Assembly: GCA_964418125.1 (NCBI GenBank)
Contig: CAYQKY010000021.1
Location: 1-64,000, forward strand
Length of the DNA: 64,000 nt
Source: JACJXW01 sp964418125
GTDB lineage: Bacteria > Bacteroidota > Bacteroidia > Chitinophagales > Saprospiraceae
Reading direction: 5' to 3'
Positions 50,861 through 59,436 of the stretch are shown piece by piece. The notes below the pieces were generated by a model, which worked only from the letters and a program-made list of their open reading frames with translations, made no database searches and was not told the origin of the DNA. Made by a program: the position numbers and the translations under genes. How positions within the stretch are numbered: the stretch's first letter is position 1; each line of letters begins with the position of its first letter.

Positions 50861-51343
50861 ATGAAATACCGCCGCCTCCGACAAGACGAACTGGAAAGCC
50901 TCGAGAAGGAATTCATCCGGTTCCTGGCCGCCAACCAGGTCTCTGCCGACGAATGGGAAAAGCTGAAAACAGAAGAACCTGAAAAGGCCGAAAAGCTCAT
51001 TGGGATCTTCAGCGACTTCGTCTTCGAAAAAGTTCTCAGCGATGTGGAATACCTGGAATACAAAACTCCCAAAGACATTAAAACCTTCCGCTTCGAGGAA
51101 GACCGCATCGTTATGAACGGCCTGCTGGTGGAAGGCCAGAGCAGTTTCGATTTCACCCTGGAACAGAGCCCGCAGCAGATGCTGCAACAGATACAGCTCA
51201 CCGGCGCCAGGCTGAAATTATACACGGCCGAAAAGGCCTACAGCCGCGGGCGGGACATGGAGATCTTCGAGATGATGGAGAATGGGGCGCTGATCTCAAA
51301 AGACGGGTCGTTGTTCAAAACGCTGGATGGGTTGAAAAAGTAG
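50861..51343 (+). CDS. DUF6495-like conserved protein
   Basis: 160 residues. MKYRRLRQDELESLEKEFIRF and EWEKLKTEEPEKAEKLIGIFSDFVFEKVLSDVEYLEYKTPKDIKTF match, from memory, a small Bacteroidota-restricted family annotated DUF6495. The body is charged and helical, with a beta-rich middle (FRFEEDRIVMNGLLVEGQ). It is cytoplasmic, with no signal. The function is not known. It is divergent from terC; between them are the words TTGATTCGTTGATTCG (about 50696-50730). Confidence 0.75.
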   Translation: MKYRRLRQDELESLEKEFIRFLAANQVSADEWEKLKTEEPEKAEKLIGIFSDFVFEKVLSDVEYLEYKTPKDIKTFRFEEDRIVMNGLLVEGQSSFDFTLEQSPQQMLQQIQLTGARLKLYTAEKAYSRGRDMEIFEMMENGALISKDGSLFKTLDGLKK

Positions 51344-51400
51344 TGTGCATTTGTGTATTTGTGCATTTGTGTATTCGTGTATTCGTCGAAAAAATAGTAT
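51344..51400. repeat. GTGTATTTGTGCATTTGTG word repeat
   Basis: Starting at the end of the DUF6495-like gene, words GTGTATTTGTG, GCATTTGTG, GTATTCGTG, GTATTCGTC follow each other. Same word family, opposite direction, as at 45431-45498. Confidence 0.45.
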
Positions 51401-51577
51401 TTCGTAGCCAAATTACACCTCCCCCTAAAAAAACCGAATACCCCAATGGACGGATACACCATTACACATCGTCCCCGGTAGATTTTCCGCCCGCCCTGGT
51501 TGGCAAAGCCCCGCCCATCGTCGAAAAGGTGAGAATCCTCATTGACCTTTTGGGTAGAATGCCGGTACTTTTGCGCC

Positions 51578-54241
51578 ATGAAATGGCGTGCCATTATTCA
51601 CCTGACTCTTTTAACGCTAACCTTTCAACCTTCAATTCTTGCTCAGGGCTTGTCCGGGCAAAAAGTGTCTCTCAATTGCCGGAACACGCCTCTGAAGGAA
51701 GTCCTGGAAGGCCTGGAGGAGCGCTACGGTATCCAATTCATTTACAGCGAGCAGTTCGTTACGCTCGATCATCATGTGAGCCTCAACGCCCGCCGGCGGC
51801 CGCTGGAGCAGGTGCTGGAAGAGCTGTTCCGCCATTCCGGCATAGAATACCGGCTCATCGGCGGGCGGGTGGCCCTACGGCCCGGCGCCAGCCCGCCGGT
51901 AGAGAAGATCAGCCATAAGCCGGAGCGGCAGCTTTCCCAGACAGTACGAGGCAGGGTGGTTGACGAAGCTTCCCGCATGCCTTTGGCAGGGGCCAACATA
52001 CAGCTCCTGGGGGACACGCCTTTTCAGGGTACTTCCACCGGCCTTGACGGGGAATTTGAGCTGAGTAAGGTGCCCGTCGGGCGCCGCAATTTCCTTGTTT
52101 CCTATCTGGGGTATGAGCCCGTCACGATAAGAGATGTTGTCATCATCTCCGGGAAGGAACTCGTCCTGGACATAGAACTTCAGGAGTCGACAACTACCCT
52201 GGACGAGGTTGTCGTCACCACGGAAATCGACAAGATGGAGGCCCTCAACAGCATGATCACCGTCAGCGGGCGGCAGTTTCGGGTGGAGGAGGCCAGCCGC
52301 TATCCGGGCAGCTTCCAGGACCCCGCCCGGATGAGCCGTTCCTTCGCCGGGGTCAGCTACCTGAGCGACCTGGAGAACGACCTCATCGTCAGGGGCAACT
52401 CGCCCACCAGCCTCTTATGGCGCCTGGAGGGCATTGAAATTCCCACCCCCAACCACTTCCACGCCATCGGCAATACCGGCGGCGCCATTAGCATGCTCAA
52501 CAGCAATGTGCTGACGGCCTCCGACTTCCTGACCGGCGCCTTCCCCGCTGAATACGGCAATACGATCTCCGGCGTTTTCGACCTGAAATTCCGCAACGGC
52601 AATACCGCACGCAATGAGTATACACTGAGTATGGGAGTCCTCGGCGTCGAGGCCGGCATGGAAGGGCCGATACAGAAAGACAAAGGCAGCTCCTACCTGC
52701 TGAATTACCGGTATTCCACCCTCGCCCTGATCGAGGAGATGGGGCTCAACCCCGTCCTGGAAGGCGGTATCCCCCGGTATCAGGACCTGGCGTTCAAAAC
52801 CCTGGTACCCACCAAAAAATTCGGCGTTTTTTCCCTCTTCGGGCTGGGGGCCACCAACAGCATAGCGCGGGAGCCGGAAATGCAGGCCAACAGCCGCTAC
52901 GACCGCTACGATTTTGATGAAGAAACGGCCCGTTACGGCATCATCGGGCTGAAACACAGCCTGCAGCTCTCCTCAAAAGCTTATCTTCAGACTACCTTAG
53001 CTACCACCTGGGACACCTACAAATACCGGTATGATTTCTTCAGCGATTCCACAGATGCCCCCTTTACCGAATTGCTTTACTATTCGCGGGAGCGCCACCT
53101 TACCGGAACCTTCCGCCTGAGCACTCAGTACAACAAAAAGAACAGCGCCCGCACCGCCACCCAGCTGGGGCTTATCCTGAGCCGGCAATTGTACAGCTAT
53201 AAATACCGCTTCGGAAATGAGCGCACCGGCCAGCAGAGTGTCCTGCTCGATGACGTTGGAGCTACCACCACCATTCAGGCCTATGGGCAATGGAAGCGGA
53301 GCCTTTCGGAAAAGGTTACCTTCAACCACGGCCTGCACCTTCTCTATTTCAGCTTCAACGACGCCTTCACCGTCGAACCCCGCCTGGGGCTGGATTGGCG
53401 CCTCAATGCCCGCGAATCGGTGAAGCTGGCGGCGGGCCTGTACAGTTATATCGGCCACCTCAGCAGCTACCTTTACCATTCGCAATACGACTTTGATGTG
53501 CAGCCTTTCCGCAACCGGCAGTTGCCCAAATCCCTGCAGTTCGTGGGGGGCTACAGCCTGCGCCTGTCCGACGACTGGCATATCCGGACGGAGGCGTACT
53601 TCCAGCATATCTTCGACGCCGCGGTAAGCAGCAACCCGGACCAGCCGTGGGTCTCCATCCTCAACATCCTGAACAATTACGAGGTGTTCAACGCTGCGGA
53701 GATCCCCATTTCGAACCGGGGCAAAGGGCGAAACCTGGGCTTCGAACTCACCACTGAAAAGCTGTTCTCCCGGGGATACTATTGCCTCTTCACGGCTTCC
53801 GTTTACGATTCGCGCTATTCAACGATCGATGGCCGCTGGTTCAGCACCCAGTTCAACGGCAACTACATCTTCAACCTGCTGGGCGGCCGGGAATTCACCC
53901 TCCGCAGTAATGACCGCCTGGGCATCAACGCCAAGTTCATCTACGCCGGCGGCAACCGGTTCTCCCGCATCAACGAAGAGGCCTCCCGGGCCCGCGGTTT
54001 CGAGGTGCTCAACCCCAACTTCATCAACAGCGAAAAAGCGCCCAATTACAACCGGGTGGACCTCCTGCTGAGCTACACGGCCAACAACCCGCGGGCCACC
54101 CACAAATTCTCCCTGGACATACAGAACCTGTTACAGCGCCGCAATGTACTCGAGTACTATTTCAACCCGGCGGAGAACAGGGTGATGACCAATTACCAGG
54201 TGCAATTTCTGTTTGACCTCCGGTACCGGTTGGTTTTTTAA
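51578..54241 (+). CDS. TonB-dependent receptor with STN and carboxypeptidase-like N-terminal domains
   Basis: 887 residues from ATG 51578 (MKWRAIIHLTLLTLTFQPSILAQ signal). An STN domain follows (NCRNTPLKEVLEGLEERYGI to LIGGRVALRPG), then a CarboxypepD_reg-like domain (VRGRVVDEASRMPLAGANIQ to FLVSYLGYEPVTI), a TonB box region/plug (LDEVVVTTEIDKMEALNSMI, SFAGVSYLSDLENDLIVRG) and a beta-barrel of about 600 residues ending RYRLVF. It imports a large ligand, energised by TonB. STN receptors usually signal to a FecR/FecI pair; none is visible in the window, so regulatory partners, if any, are elsewhere. The substrate is unknown. Confidence 0.87.
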   Translation: MKWRAIIHLTLLTLTFQPSILAQGLSGQKVSLNCRNTPLKEVLEGLEERYGIQFIYSEQFVTLDHHVSLNARRRPLEQVLEELFRHSGIEYRLIGGRVALRPGASPPVEKISHKPERQLSQTVRGRVVDEASRMPLAGANIQLLGDTPFQGTSTGLDGEFELSKVPVGRRNFLVSYLGYEPVTIRDVVIISGKELVLDIELQESTTTLDEVVVTTEIDKMEALNSMITVSGRQFRVEEASRYPGSFQDPARMSRSFAGVSYLSDLENDLIVRGNSPTSLLWRLEGIEIPTPNHFHAIGNTGGAISMLNSNVLTASDFLTGAFPAEYGNTISGVFDLKFRNGNTARNEYTLSMGVLGVEAGMEGPIQKDKGSSYLLNYRYSTLALIEEMGLNPVLEGGIPRYQDLAFKTLVPTKKFGVFSLFGLGATNSIAREPEMQANSRYDRYDFDEETARYGIIGLKHSLQLSSKAYLQTTLATTWDTYKYRYDFFSDSTDAPFTELLYYSRERHLTGTFRLSTQYNKKNSARTATQLGLILSRQLYSYKYRFGNERTGQQSVLLDDVGATTTIQAYGQWKRSLSEKVTFNHGLHLLYFSFNDAFTVEPRLGLDWRLNARESVKLAAGLYSYIGHLSSYLYHSQYDFDVQPFRNRQLPKSLQFVGGYSLRLSDDWHIRTEAYFQHIFDAAVSSNPDQPWVSILNILNNYEVFNAAEIPISNRGKGRNLGFELTTEKLFSRGYYCLFTASVYDSRYSTIDGRWFSTQFNGNYIFNLLGGREFTLRSNDRLGINAKFIYAGGNRFSRINEEASRARGFEVLNPNFINSEKAPNYNRVDLLLSYTANNPRATHKFSLDIQNLLQRRNVLEYYFNPAENRVMTNYQVQFLFDLRYRLVF

Positions 54242-54373
54242 TGATCAAATGTTGATCCCATGTTGTTTATTCAACAAAGGAACGGGCTATCCAATTGGAG
54301 ACGACCCGGAAGATATAGTAATAAGGCATAAGTATGACCGCCTTTTCGTATTTTAGGAGAAAATTTATCAGGC

Positions 54374-55333
54374 GTGGCGCAAAAGAAACATATCAGATTC
54401 GACTGGGCGATAAAGCGGTTGCTTCGGCAGAAAGCCAATTTCGGCATTCTGGAGGGTTTTCTCAGCGAACTGATCGGAGAAGATATAAAGATACTTGAGG
54501 TCCTTGAAAGTGAAAGTAACAAGGAAACCGAGGAAGACAAATACAACCGGGTGGACGTTCTGGTCAAGGATAGCAAAGGCAGCCTGCTTATCATCGAGGT
54601 TCAGAATTCGTATGCCCTCGATTATTTTCTTCGCATCCTGTATGGTATCTCCAAAGCTATCACTGAACACCTGCGGGAAGGAGAAGCCTACTCCAAAGTA
54701 AAAAAAGTCATTTCGGTAAATATCGTTTATTTCGACCTGGGCCATGGAAGTGATTACGTCTATAAAGGGACAACGGAATTCTATGGCATTCACAACCGGC
54801 AACTTCTCGAATTATCGGCCAGCCAGAAAAAATTCTTTCAAAAAGAAAAGGTTGCTCATGTTTTCCCCGAGATCTATCTCATTAAGGTCAACAACTTCGA
54901 CGATTCGGCAAAGGACACCCTGGATGAATGGATCTACTTCCTTAAAAACAGCGAGATCAAACAGGAATTTACCGCCAAGGGGCTCAAAGAAGCGGATGAA
55001 AAGTTAAAAGTAGCCAATATGGATTCCGCTGACCGAAGGGATTATGAAAGGTTCCTGGACGTATTGCACGACAGGGCAAGTATCGCCGAGACGATCGAAT
55101 TTGAATCGGAGTTGAAAGCTCAGAAAAAAGCGGAGGAATTAGTGGAAAAAGCCGTGGAAGAAGCAGTGGAAAAAGCCGTGGAAAAAGCCGTGGAAAAAGC
55201 CGTGGAAGATACTACAAGATCAGCCATAATAAAGATGTTGCAAAATACAGATCTAACGATTGAAGAAATAGCCAAAATTCAGGGCGTTTCAGTTGAATTG
55301 GTTGAACGAATTAAAAAAGAGGCCAAGGAATAA
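54374..55333 (+). CDS. Rpn family recombination-promoting nuclease (PD-(D/E)XK)
   Basis: 319 residues, GTG start at 54374 (no ATG nearby; MAQKKHIRFDWAIKRLLRQK). The PD-(D/E)XK core is visible: NRVDVLVKDSKGSLLIIEVQNSYALDY, where Asp and the E-x-Q follow the family pattern. Rpn proteins are DNA endonucleases related to YhgA transposase-like proteins. The C-terminus carries a run of about five EKAV repeats, EEAVEKAVEKAVEKAVED, encoded by near-identical 12-bp DNA units at about 55139-55210, then a short helix-turn-helix-like end (TDLTIEEIAKIQGVSVELVER). The DNA repeat could vary in copy number. No terminal repeats flank it, so it is not a complete insertion sequence. Confidence 0.88.
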   Translation: MAQKKHIRFDWAIKRLLRQKANFGILEGFLSELIGEDIKILEVLESESNKETEEDKYNRVDVLVKDSKGSLLIIEVQNSYALDYFLRILYGISKAITEHLREGEAYSKVKKVISVNIVYFDLGHGSDYVYKGTTEFYGIHNRQLLELSASQKKFFQKEKVAHVFPEIYLIKVNNFDDSAKDTLDEWIYFLKNSEIKQEFTAKGLKEADEKLKVANMDSADRRDYERFLDVLHDRASIAETIEFESELKAQKKAEELVEKAVEEAVEKAVEKAVEKAVEDTTRSAIIKMLQNTDLTIEEIAKIQGVSVELVERIKKEAKE

Positions 55334-55359
55334 ATTTTTCTGCCCTGCCTCCCTTTTGT

Positions 55360-55498
55360 GGACTTTGGACGGCCCTAGAGTAAAGGCGGAAATCGGAAGG
55401 CGGAAGGCGGAAAAACAGGCGTTGAGCGCCCATTCGGAGCCAAATTCCGACTTCCGATTTCCCACTTCCGACTTCAAATAGGGGCACGTCCAAAGTCC
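55360..55498 (+). repeat. MITE-like repeat, GGACTTTGGACG termini (short copy, 139 bp)
   Basis: Begins GGACTTTGGACG (55360-55371) and ends CGTCCAAAGTCC (55487-55498), and is almost a palindrome: CGGAAATCGGAAGGCGGAAGG on the left against TTCCGACTTCCGATTTCC on the right, with GGCGTTGAGCGCCC in the middle. The flanks CCCTTTTGTGG occur on both sides (55351-55361 and 55502-55512), a possible target-site duplication of about 10 bp. Confidence 0.65.
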
Positions 55499-55614
55499 AG
55501 GCCCTTTTGTGGCCCTGCCGACAAAAGCCCGGAGCAACCGCCATCCAAAAAGCTTCTTTACCCTCTCTATTCTTAAAGCTGCCTATATTTGGGGTTCACG
55601 AAACCACTGGCCTT

Positions 55615-57198
55615 ATGATCACCCGAAATGTACTCCCTACCTTATTTTGTTTTGCCCTTGCTACTTTCACCTCTGCTCAGGAGGCGCTCAACGTAGACCT
55701 CTTTGCCCAATTTGACCGGGGCGACGGGCGCGCCTCCGGCTCCTGGTGCTATGCCACGCCCGACGGCACGGAATACGCTGTACTGGGAGCGCAAACGGGC
55801 ACCTCTATCATCAGGATTGACGATCCGGAGGATATGCGGGAGGTTGGCTTCGTACCGGGCTACCCCTCCAACTGGCGGGAAGTGACGGTAGTGAACGGCC
55901 ATGCTTATGTAGTCACCGAAGGATCGGGCAGCCCCCACTACGGCATGCAGGTCATCGATCTCACCCAACTGCCGGATACGGCCTTTCTGCTGGCGGAATA
56001 CGCCGAAACTTTCGGCAGGGGGCATATCATACAGAAGGATATTTTCAGCGAGGAACCCTACGTGTACGTCTGCGGCACGCAAACCACCTCGGGCGTGCAC
56101 ATCATCGATGTGTCCGACCCCGCCAACCCTGCCCAGGTTGGCCTGTACGCGCCCGGCTACTACATCCACGACTGCCATGTGCGGGATACGCTGCTCTTCG
56201 CCGCCGCCTTCTACAACGGAACCATCGACATCGTCAGTATAGCCGATAAGAGCAACCCCCGCCTCATCGCTTCTATCGACGACCCGGGGGGCAACACCCA
56301 CAGCTTTTCTACTACCGAAGCGCTGGACTACCTCTTCGTCGCTGACGAACTGGACGGCCTGCCCGGGCGCTTGTTCAACATCGAAGACCTGGAAAATCCC
56401 CAGGAGGTGGCCACCTGGACCGCCAACGCCTCCAGCCTGGTCCACAACCCCTATATACGGGGCGATTTTGCCTTCATCACCCACAACACCGAAGGCCTGC
56501 GCGTGCTGGACATCGCCGACCCCGCCGTACCGGTGGAAGTGGGCTATTACGATACCTACGACGGCCCCAGCGGCGGCTTCCGCGGCCTGTGGTCGGCCTG
56601 CCCCTACCTCCCCTCCGGCAGGATAATCGGCGGCAACCGGGAGGACGGCCTCTACGTATGGACGTTCAACCACACCCGCGCCGGCCGCTTCTACGGGCAG
56701 GTGGTGGACTCTCTGAGCGGGGAGCCCATCTTCGATGCGCTCGTCCGGGTGGAGGAAACGCAGGAGCTTCTTACTTCAGACGTGCAGGGGGAATTCCGGA
56801 GCGGCTACTTGCCGGGGACGTATACCCTTCAGGTTTTTGCCCAGGGCTATCCCTCCAAATCCGTCAGCGTCACCCTCACTGGGGGCGGCCAGGAGCAGGT
56901 GCTGGTCGAGCTGGCCCAGGAAATGACCAGCACCGGAGGAGTGAGCCCGGAAAGCGGCCGCATTGAAGTGGCGCCCAACCCGGTGCGGGAGCAGGCGGTG
57001 GTTCGGCTGGTGAATATGCCAGAGGCCGGGGTGGCCGTTTTAGTGAATGGCCAGGGGCAGGAGGTAGAGCGGTATACAGTGGAGAGCCGTCTTTCTTTTA
57101 CTGTAAATAAAGGCGATAAAGCAGCCGGATTGTATTGGCTGGTGGTGTATGGGAGGGAGGAGAAAGTAATCGGCAGTGAAGAGGTTCTTTTGAGATAA
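55615..57198 (+). CDS. Secreted LVIVD-repeat (choice-of-anchor B) protein with T9SS-like C-terminus
   Basis: 527 residues from ATG 55615 (ITRNVLPTLFCFALATFTSAQ signal). The propeller consists of LVIVD-type repeats: EYAVLGAQTGTSIIRIDDPE, PYVYVCGTQTTSGVHIIDVSD, DYLFVADELDGLPGRLFNIED, DFAFITHNTEGLRVLDIADP; GSWCYATPDGTEYA near the start and SACPYLPSGRIIGGNREDGLYVW are typical of the choice-of-anchor B family. A carboxypeptidase regulatory-like domain (GRFYGQVVDSLSGEPIFDAL) follows, then a short sorting-domain-like tail (GRIEVAPNPVREQAVVRLVN to GLYWLVVYG). Probably cell-surface or released. Function unknown. The region upstream is the MITE-like repeat at 55360. Confidence 0.84.
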   Translation: MITRNVLPTLFCFALATFTSAQEALNVDLFAQFDRGDGRASGSWCYATPDGTEYAVLGAQTGTSIIRIDDPEDMREVGFVPGYPSNWREVTVVNGHAYVVTEGSGSPHYGMQVIDLTQLPDTAFLLAEYAETFGRGHIIQKDIFSEEPYVYVCGTQTTSGVHIIDVSDPANPAQVGLYAPGYYIHDCHVRDTLLFAAAFYNGTIDIVSIADKSNPRLIASIDDPGGNTHSFSTTEALDYLFVADELDGLPGRLFNIEDLENPQEVATWTANASSLVHNPYIRGDFAFITHNTEGLRVLDIADPAVPVEVGYYDTYDGPSGGFRGLWSACPYLPSGRIIGGNREDGLYVWTFNHTRAGRFYGQVVDSLSGEPIFDALVRVEETQELLTSDVQGEFRSGYLPGTYTLQVFAQGYPSKSVSVTLTGGGQEQVLVELAQEMTSTGGVSPESGRIEVAPNPVREQAVVRLVNMPEAGVAVLVNGQGQEVERYTVESRLSFTVNKGDKAAGLYWLVVYGREEKVIGSEEVLLR

Positions 57199-57264
57199 TG
57201 GTGTGATGCGCCTGGTTTGCCGGAAAAAGAAAATTTGGCTAAATTGAATTAAAAATCATAAGTG

Positions 57265-57837
57265 ATGGGCACCGCTATGCGCAACCGCAGCATCGAAGTA
57301 GAAGACCTGCCCCGGTATACCATATCTGACTGGGAGCAATGGGAAGGCAAATGGGAATTGATCGACGGTATCCCGTTTGCCCTATCTCCTATGCCCGGCA
57401 AAAGGCATCAGCGGATCAACGGGCGGCTGTATATGGAGTTCACAGAACTTCTGGAAGATTGCCCGGACTGTGAGGCATACCTGCCGGTAAACTATAAGGT
57501 TAACGACAGCAACCTGTTCCATCCGGACCTGATGGTTGTTTGCGGAGAAGCGCCGGAAGGAACCTATGTCACTACCACCCCGCACCTAGTGGTTGAAATT
57601 TTATCCACCCCGACCAGGAAAAAAGACAAAAAGACCAAACCGAAGATCTATCAGTCGTTGGGTATTCGTTATTACCTGATCGTTGATCCTAAAGCGGAAA
57701 CGGTATCTGTATTTGAGTTGAATGAGGCTGGGGAGTATGAACTCAGGGCCAAGGGCAGAGACATTTCTTATTCATTCGATTTTGGCGGATGCGGAATTAC
57801 AGTCGGTTTTTCCAGGATATGGAAAGGAAAGAAGTAG
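57265..57837 (+). CDS. Uma2 family endonuclease-like protein
   Basis: 190 residues from ATG 57265 (GTG 57262 is an alternative). The Uma2 (DUF820) fold is a PD-(D/E)XK restriction-like nuclease domain. Characteristic segments are WELIDGIPFALSPMPGKRHQ, the catalytic FHPDLMVVCG with Asp, PHLVVEILSTPTRKKDKKTKPKIYQSLGIRYYLIVDP with E-x-L/S...K, in the right order. These proteins are abundant in Bacteroidota and Cyanobacteria, of unclear role. The gene converges on the DUF2911 gene with a 17-bp palindrome between. Confidence 0.9.
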   Translation: MGTAMRNRSIEVEDLPRYTISDWEQWEGKWELIDGIPFALSPMPGKRHQRINGRLYMEFTELLEDCPDCEAYLPVNYKVNDSNLFHPDLMVVCGEAPEGTYVTTTPHLVVEILSTPTRKKDKKTKPKIYQSLGIRYYLIVDPKAETVSVFELNEAGEYELRAKGRDISYSFDFGGCGITVGFSRIWKGKK

Positions 57838-57838
57838 T

Positions 57839-57895
57839 TTACTGGTTATTGGTTAACCCGCCGGCTCTGCCTGGCAAATAACCAATAACCAGTAA
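57839..57895. terminator. 17-bp palindrome of GGTTATTGGTTA words between convergent genes
   Basis: TTACTGGTTATTGGTTA (57839-57855) pairs perfectly with TAACCAATAACCAGTAA (57879-57895); the 23-nt loop contains GCCGGC and GCCTGGC. It sits exactly between two converging stop codons. Confidence 0.65.
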
Positions 57896-57909
57896 CTCAA
57901 AAGGCCAAC

Positions 57910-58452
57910 TTAGAACTCAATCGGCACCCTTACCACCGTATTTTCCCACCCCATCACCATGTGCGCGCCGTTGTCGGCCTTGTCGAAGGTAATGGAGAAG
58001 GCTTCGATGGGCTCTTCGGAAGATTCCACCGGCACGGTGATGCTGGCTACGTTTTTCTCCGGGTTGAAGTTGTAAGCCCCCCAGGTGTCTACGTCGGTGT
58101 TGAAAACCACTTCCCATTCTTTTTCGCCGGGAGTGGCGTAAACGGTATAGCGGCCGGCTTTGACTTTCGTGCCGTTGATGGCGACATCCTGAAAGAACTG
58201 GATCTCGGTGGATTCATTGGCGCCGAGCCGCCAGACTTTGCCGTAATCCACCAGCTTGCCGAATACGGCGCGATCGTTCATCTGGGGGCGGGAATACAGC
58301 ACCCGCATCACCGGCGCGCTGCCCCGGCTGGCGCGGTAGTAAGCGACGTCTAGCGGGCTCTTGTCCAGGCCGGAAAATTTCTGGGCGTTGGATTGGGGCA
58401 GAAAGGCCATCGATGTGGCCAGCAGCAGGGCGATGGTCAATAGTTTGTTCAT
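57910..58452 (-). CDS. DUF2911 family secreted protein
   Basis: 180 residues, signal peptide MNKLLTIALLLATSMAFLPQSNAQ. The core is typical of DUF2911: SPLDVAYYRASRGSAPVMRVLYSRPQMNDRAVFGKLVDYGKVWRLGANESTEI, then VKAGRYTVYATPGEKEWEVVFN, ending in EPIEAFSITFDKADNGAHMVMGWENTVVRVPI. The family is common in Bacteroidota and thought periplasmic; its role is unknown. It ends at a palindrome shared with the Uma2 gene; upstream (58453-58722) nothing notable is seen. Confidence 0.92.
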   Translation of the reverse strand: MNKLLTIALLLATSMAFLPQSNAQKFSGLDKSPLDVAYYRASRGSAPVMRVLYSRPQMNDRAVFGKLVDYGKVWRLGANESTEIQFFQDVAINGTKVKAGRYTVYATPGEKEWEVVFNTDVDTWGAYNFNPEKNVASITVPVESSEEPIEAFSITFDKADNGAHMVMGWENTVVRVPIEF

Positions 58453-58722
58453 TTTCGATCTGTTTTTGGTTTAAGGAATAGTGATATGAATGGAACACTC
58501 CGAAAGCCAGAGTGTTGGGAAAAGAGTGGAATAATCAGGCTCCGGATGTCCTTTAAATGACAATCCGGGCCCTCCCGGGGATGCTTTGCGGGGTAATGAT
58601 AATTGCACTTTTACGTCTCCGGCGCCAAATGAATTTAGCGAACCGGGTATGCCCCGAAAGCCACGAAAAACGTTACAAAGAGGAAATTTGATAAATTTAC
58701 AGCAGAACAACATTGACAGCTG

Positions 58723-59364
58723 ATGCACAAGACAACCATTTCATATTTCCTACCCTTGTTCCTTTTTACCCTGCTTTTTTCCTGCCGGGGTAATGGCGGC
58801 CAACAAAAGGAAACGGGCGGACAGCAGGAAGCCGAACTGCTACCTCCCACCACTCAGGGACTGATCACCCACGCCGGCCAGCTGCCGGAAGCGGCCGATT
58901 ATGAGGGGCAGTTCCTGCAGGCGGCCCAATGGGCGGGGCAGAGCTCTACCTGGTATGCCGTCGTTTCCAAGTATGAACAGGGCGAATTCTTCACCCCCAA
59001 CTGGGCCTCCCGCCTCAATATTTACCTATTTGAGATCGGTGGCGGGCAGGTGGCCACCCGGCGCGCCTTCCAGGCTGAAGCTCCCAACAATTATTCCATG
59101 GTGGAACTGAAGGGTGATCGCAGCCAGTTGATCACTCTCCCCTCCACGGGCACGGCCTATTCCATAGTCTACTCCATCTGCCCGGACGGGGAAGACCCCT
59201 GCAGTATCTACTCCAGCGTCATCGGCGCCGGTGGAAAGTACGATTTCCAGGTTATGGAAAATGTGGAGCAAGCGGTATATCTGGAGGCGCAAGATGCCAT
59301 GATGGCCGACATCCCGGAGGATGTAAGGGAGCATATGATGGAGCAACTCTTTGGAAAGGAATGA
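58723..59364 (+). CDS. Lipoprotein of unknown function
   Basis: 213 residues. MHKTTISYFLPLFLFTLLFSC is a lipoprotein signal with Cys21. A Gly/Gln-rich linker (RGNGGQQKETGGQQEAELLP) precedes a domain with beta-rich segments (WYAVVSKYEQGEFFTPNWASRLNIYLFEIGGGQ), and a central GTAYSIVYSICPDGEDPCSIYSSVIG with a Cys pair. The C-terminal helix ends EDVREHMMEQLFGKE. I recognise no family. The gene converges on trmD across a GGAATGA-word palindrome that overlaps its last codons. Confidence 0.62.
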   Translation: MHKTTISYFLPLFLFTLLFSCRGNGGQQKETGGQQEAELLPPTTQGLITHAGQLPEAADYEGQFLQAAQWAGQSSTWYAVVSKYEQGEFFTPNWASRLNIYLFEIGGGQVATRRAFQAEAPNNYSMVELKGDRSQLITLPSTGTAYSIVYSICPDGEDPCSIYSSVIGAGGKYDFQVMENVEQAVYLEAQDAMMADIPEDVREHMMEQLFGKE

Positions 59365-59365
59365 T

Positions 59366-59432
59366 GGAATGATGGAATGAATACGGGGCTCTGCTGGCCA
59401 TTCAATCCTTCATTAATTCATTCCATCATTCC
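59366..59432. terminator. 17-bp palindrome of GGAATGAT words between convergent genes
   Basis: GGAATGATGGAATGAAT (59366-59382) pairs perfectly with ATTCATTCCATCATTCC (59416-59432), loop 33 nt. A third GGAATGAT word overlaps the stop codon of the lipoprotein gene (59358-59365). trmD ends at 59437 on the other strand. Confidence 0.6.
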
Positions 59433-59436
59433 TTTA

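Noticed and set aside
50618..51187. N-terminal extension of TerC to give a 474-residue protein
   Set aside because: The extra part is antisense to the DUF6495-like gene and to word repeats; the ATG at 50617 begins the conserved TerC sequence.
54374..55333. Rpn gene as part of an insertion sequence
   Set aside because: No terminal inverted repeats or target duplication around the gene itself; the MITE-like repeat at 55360 starts after it.
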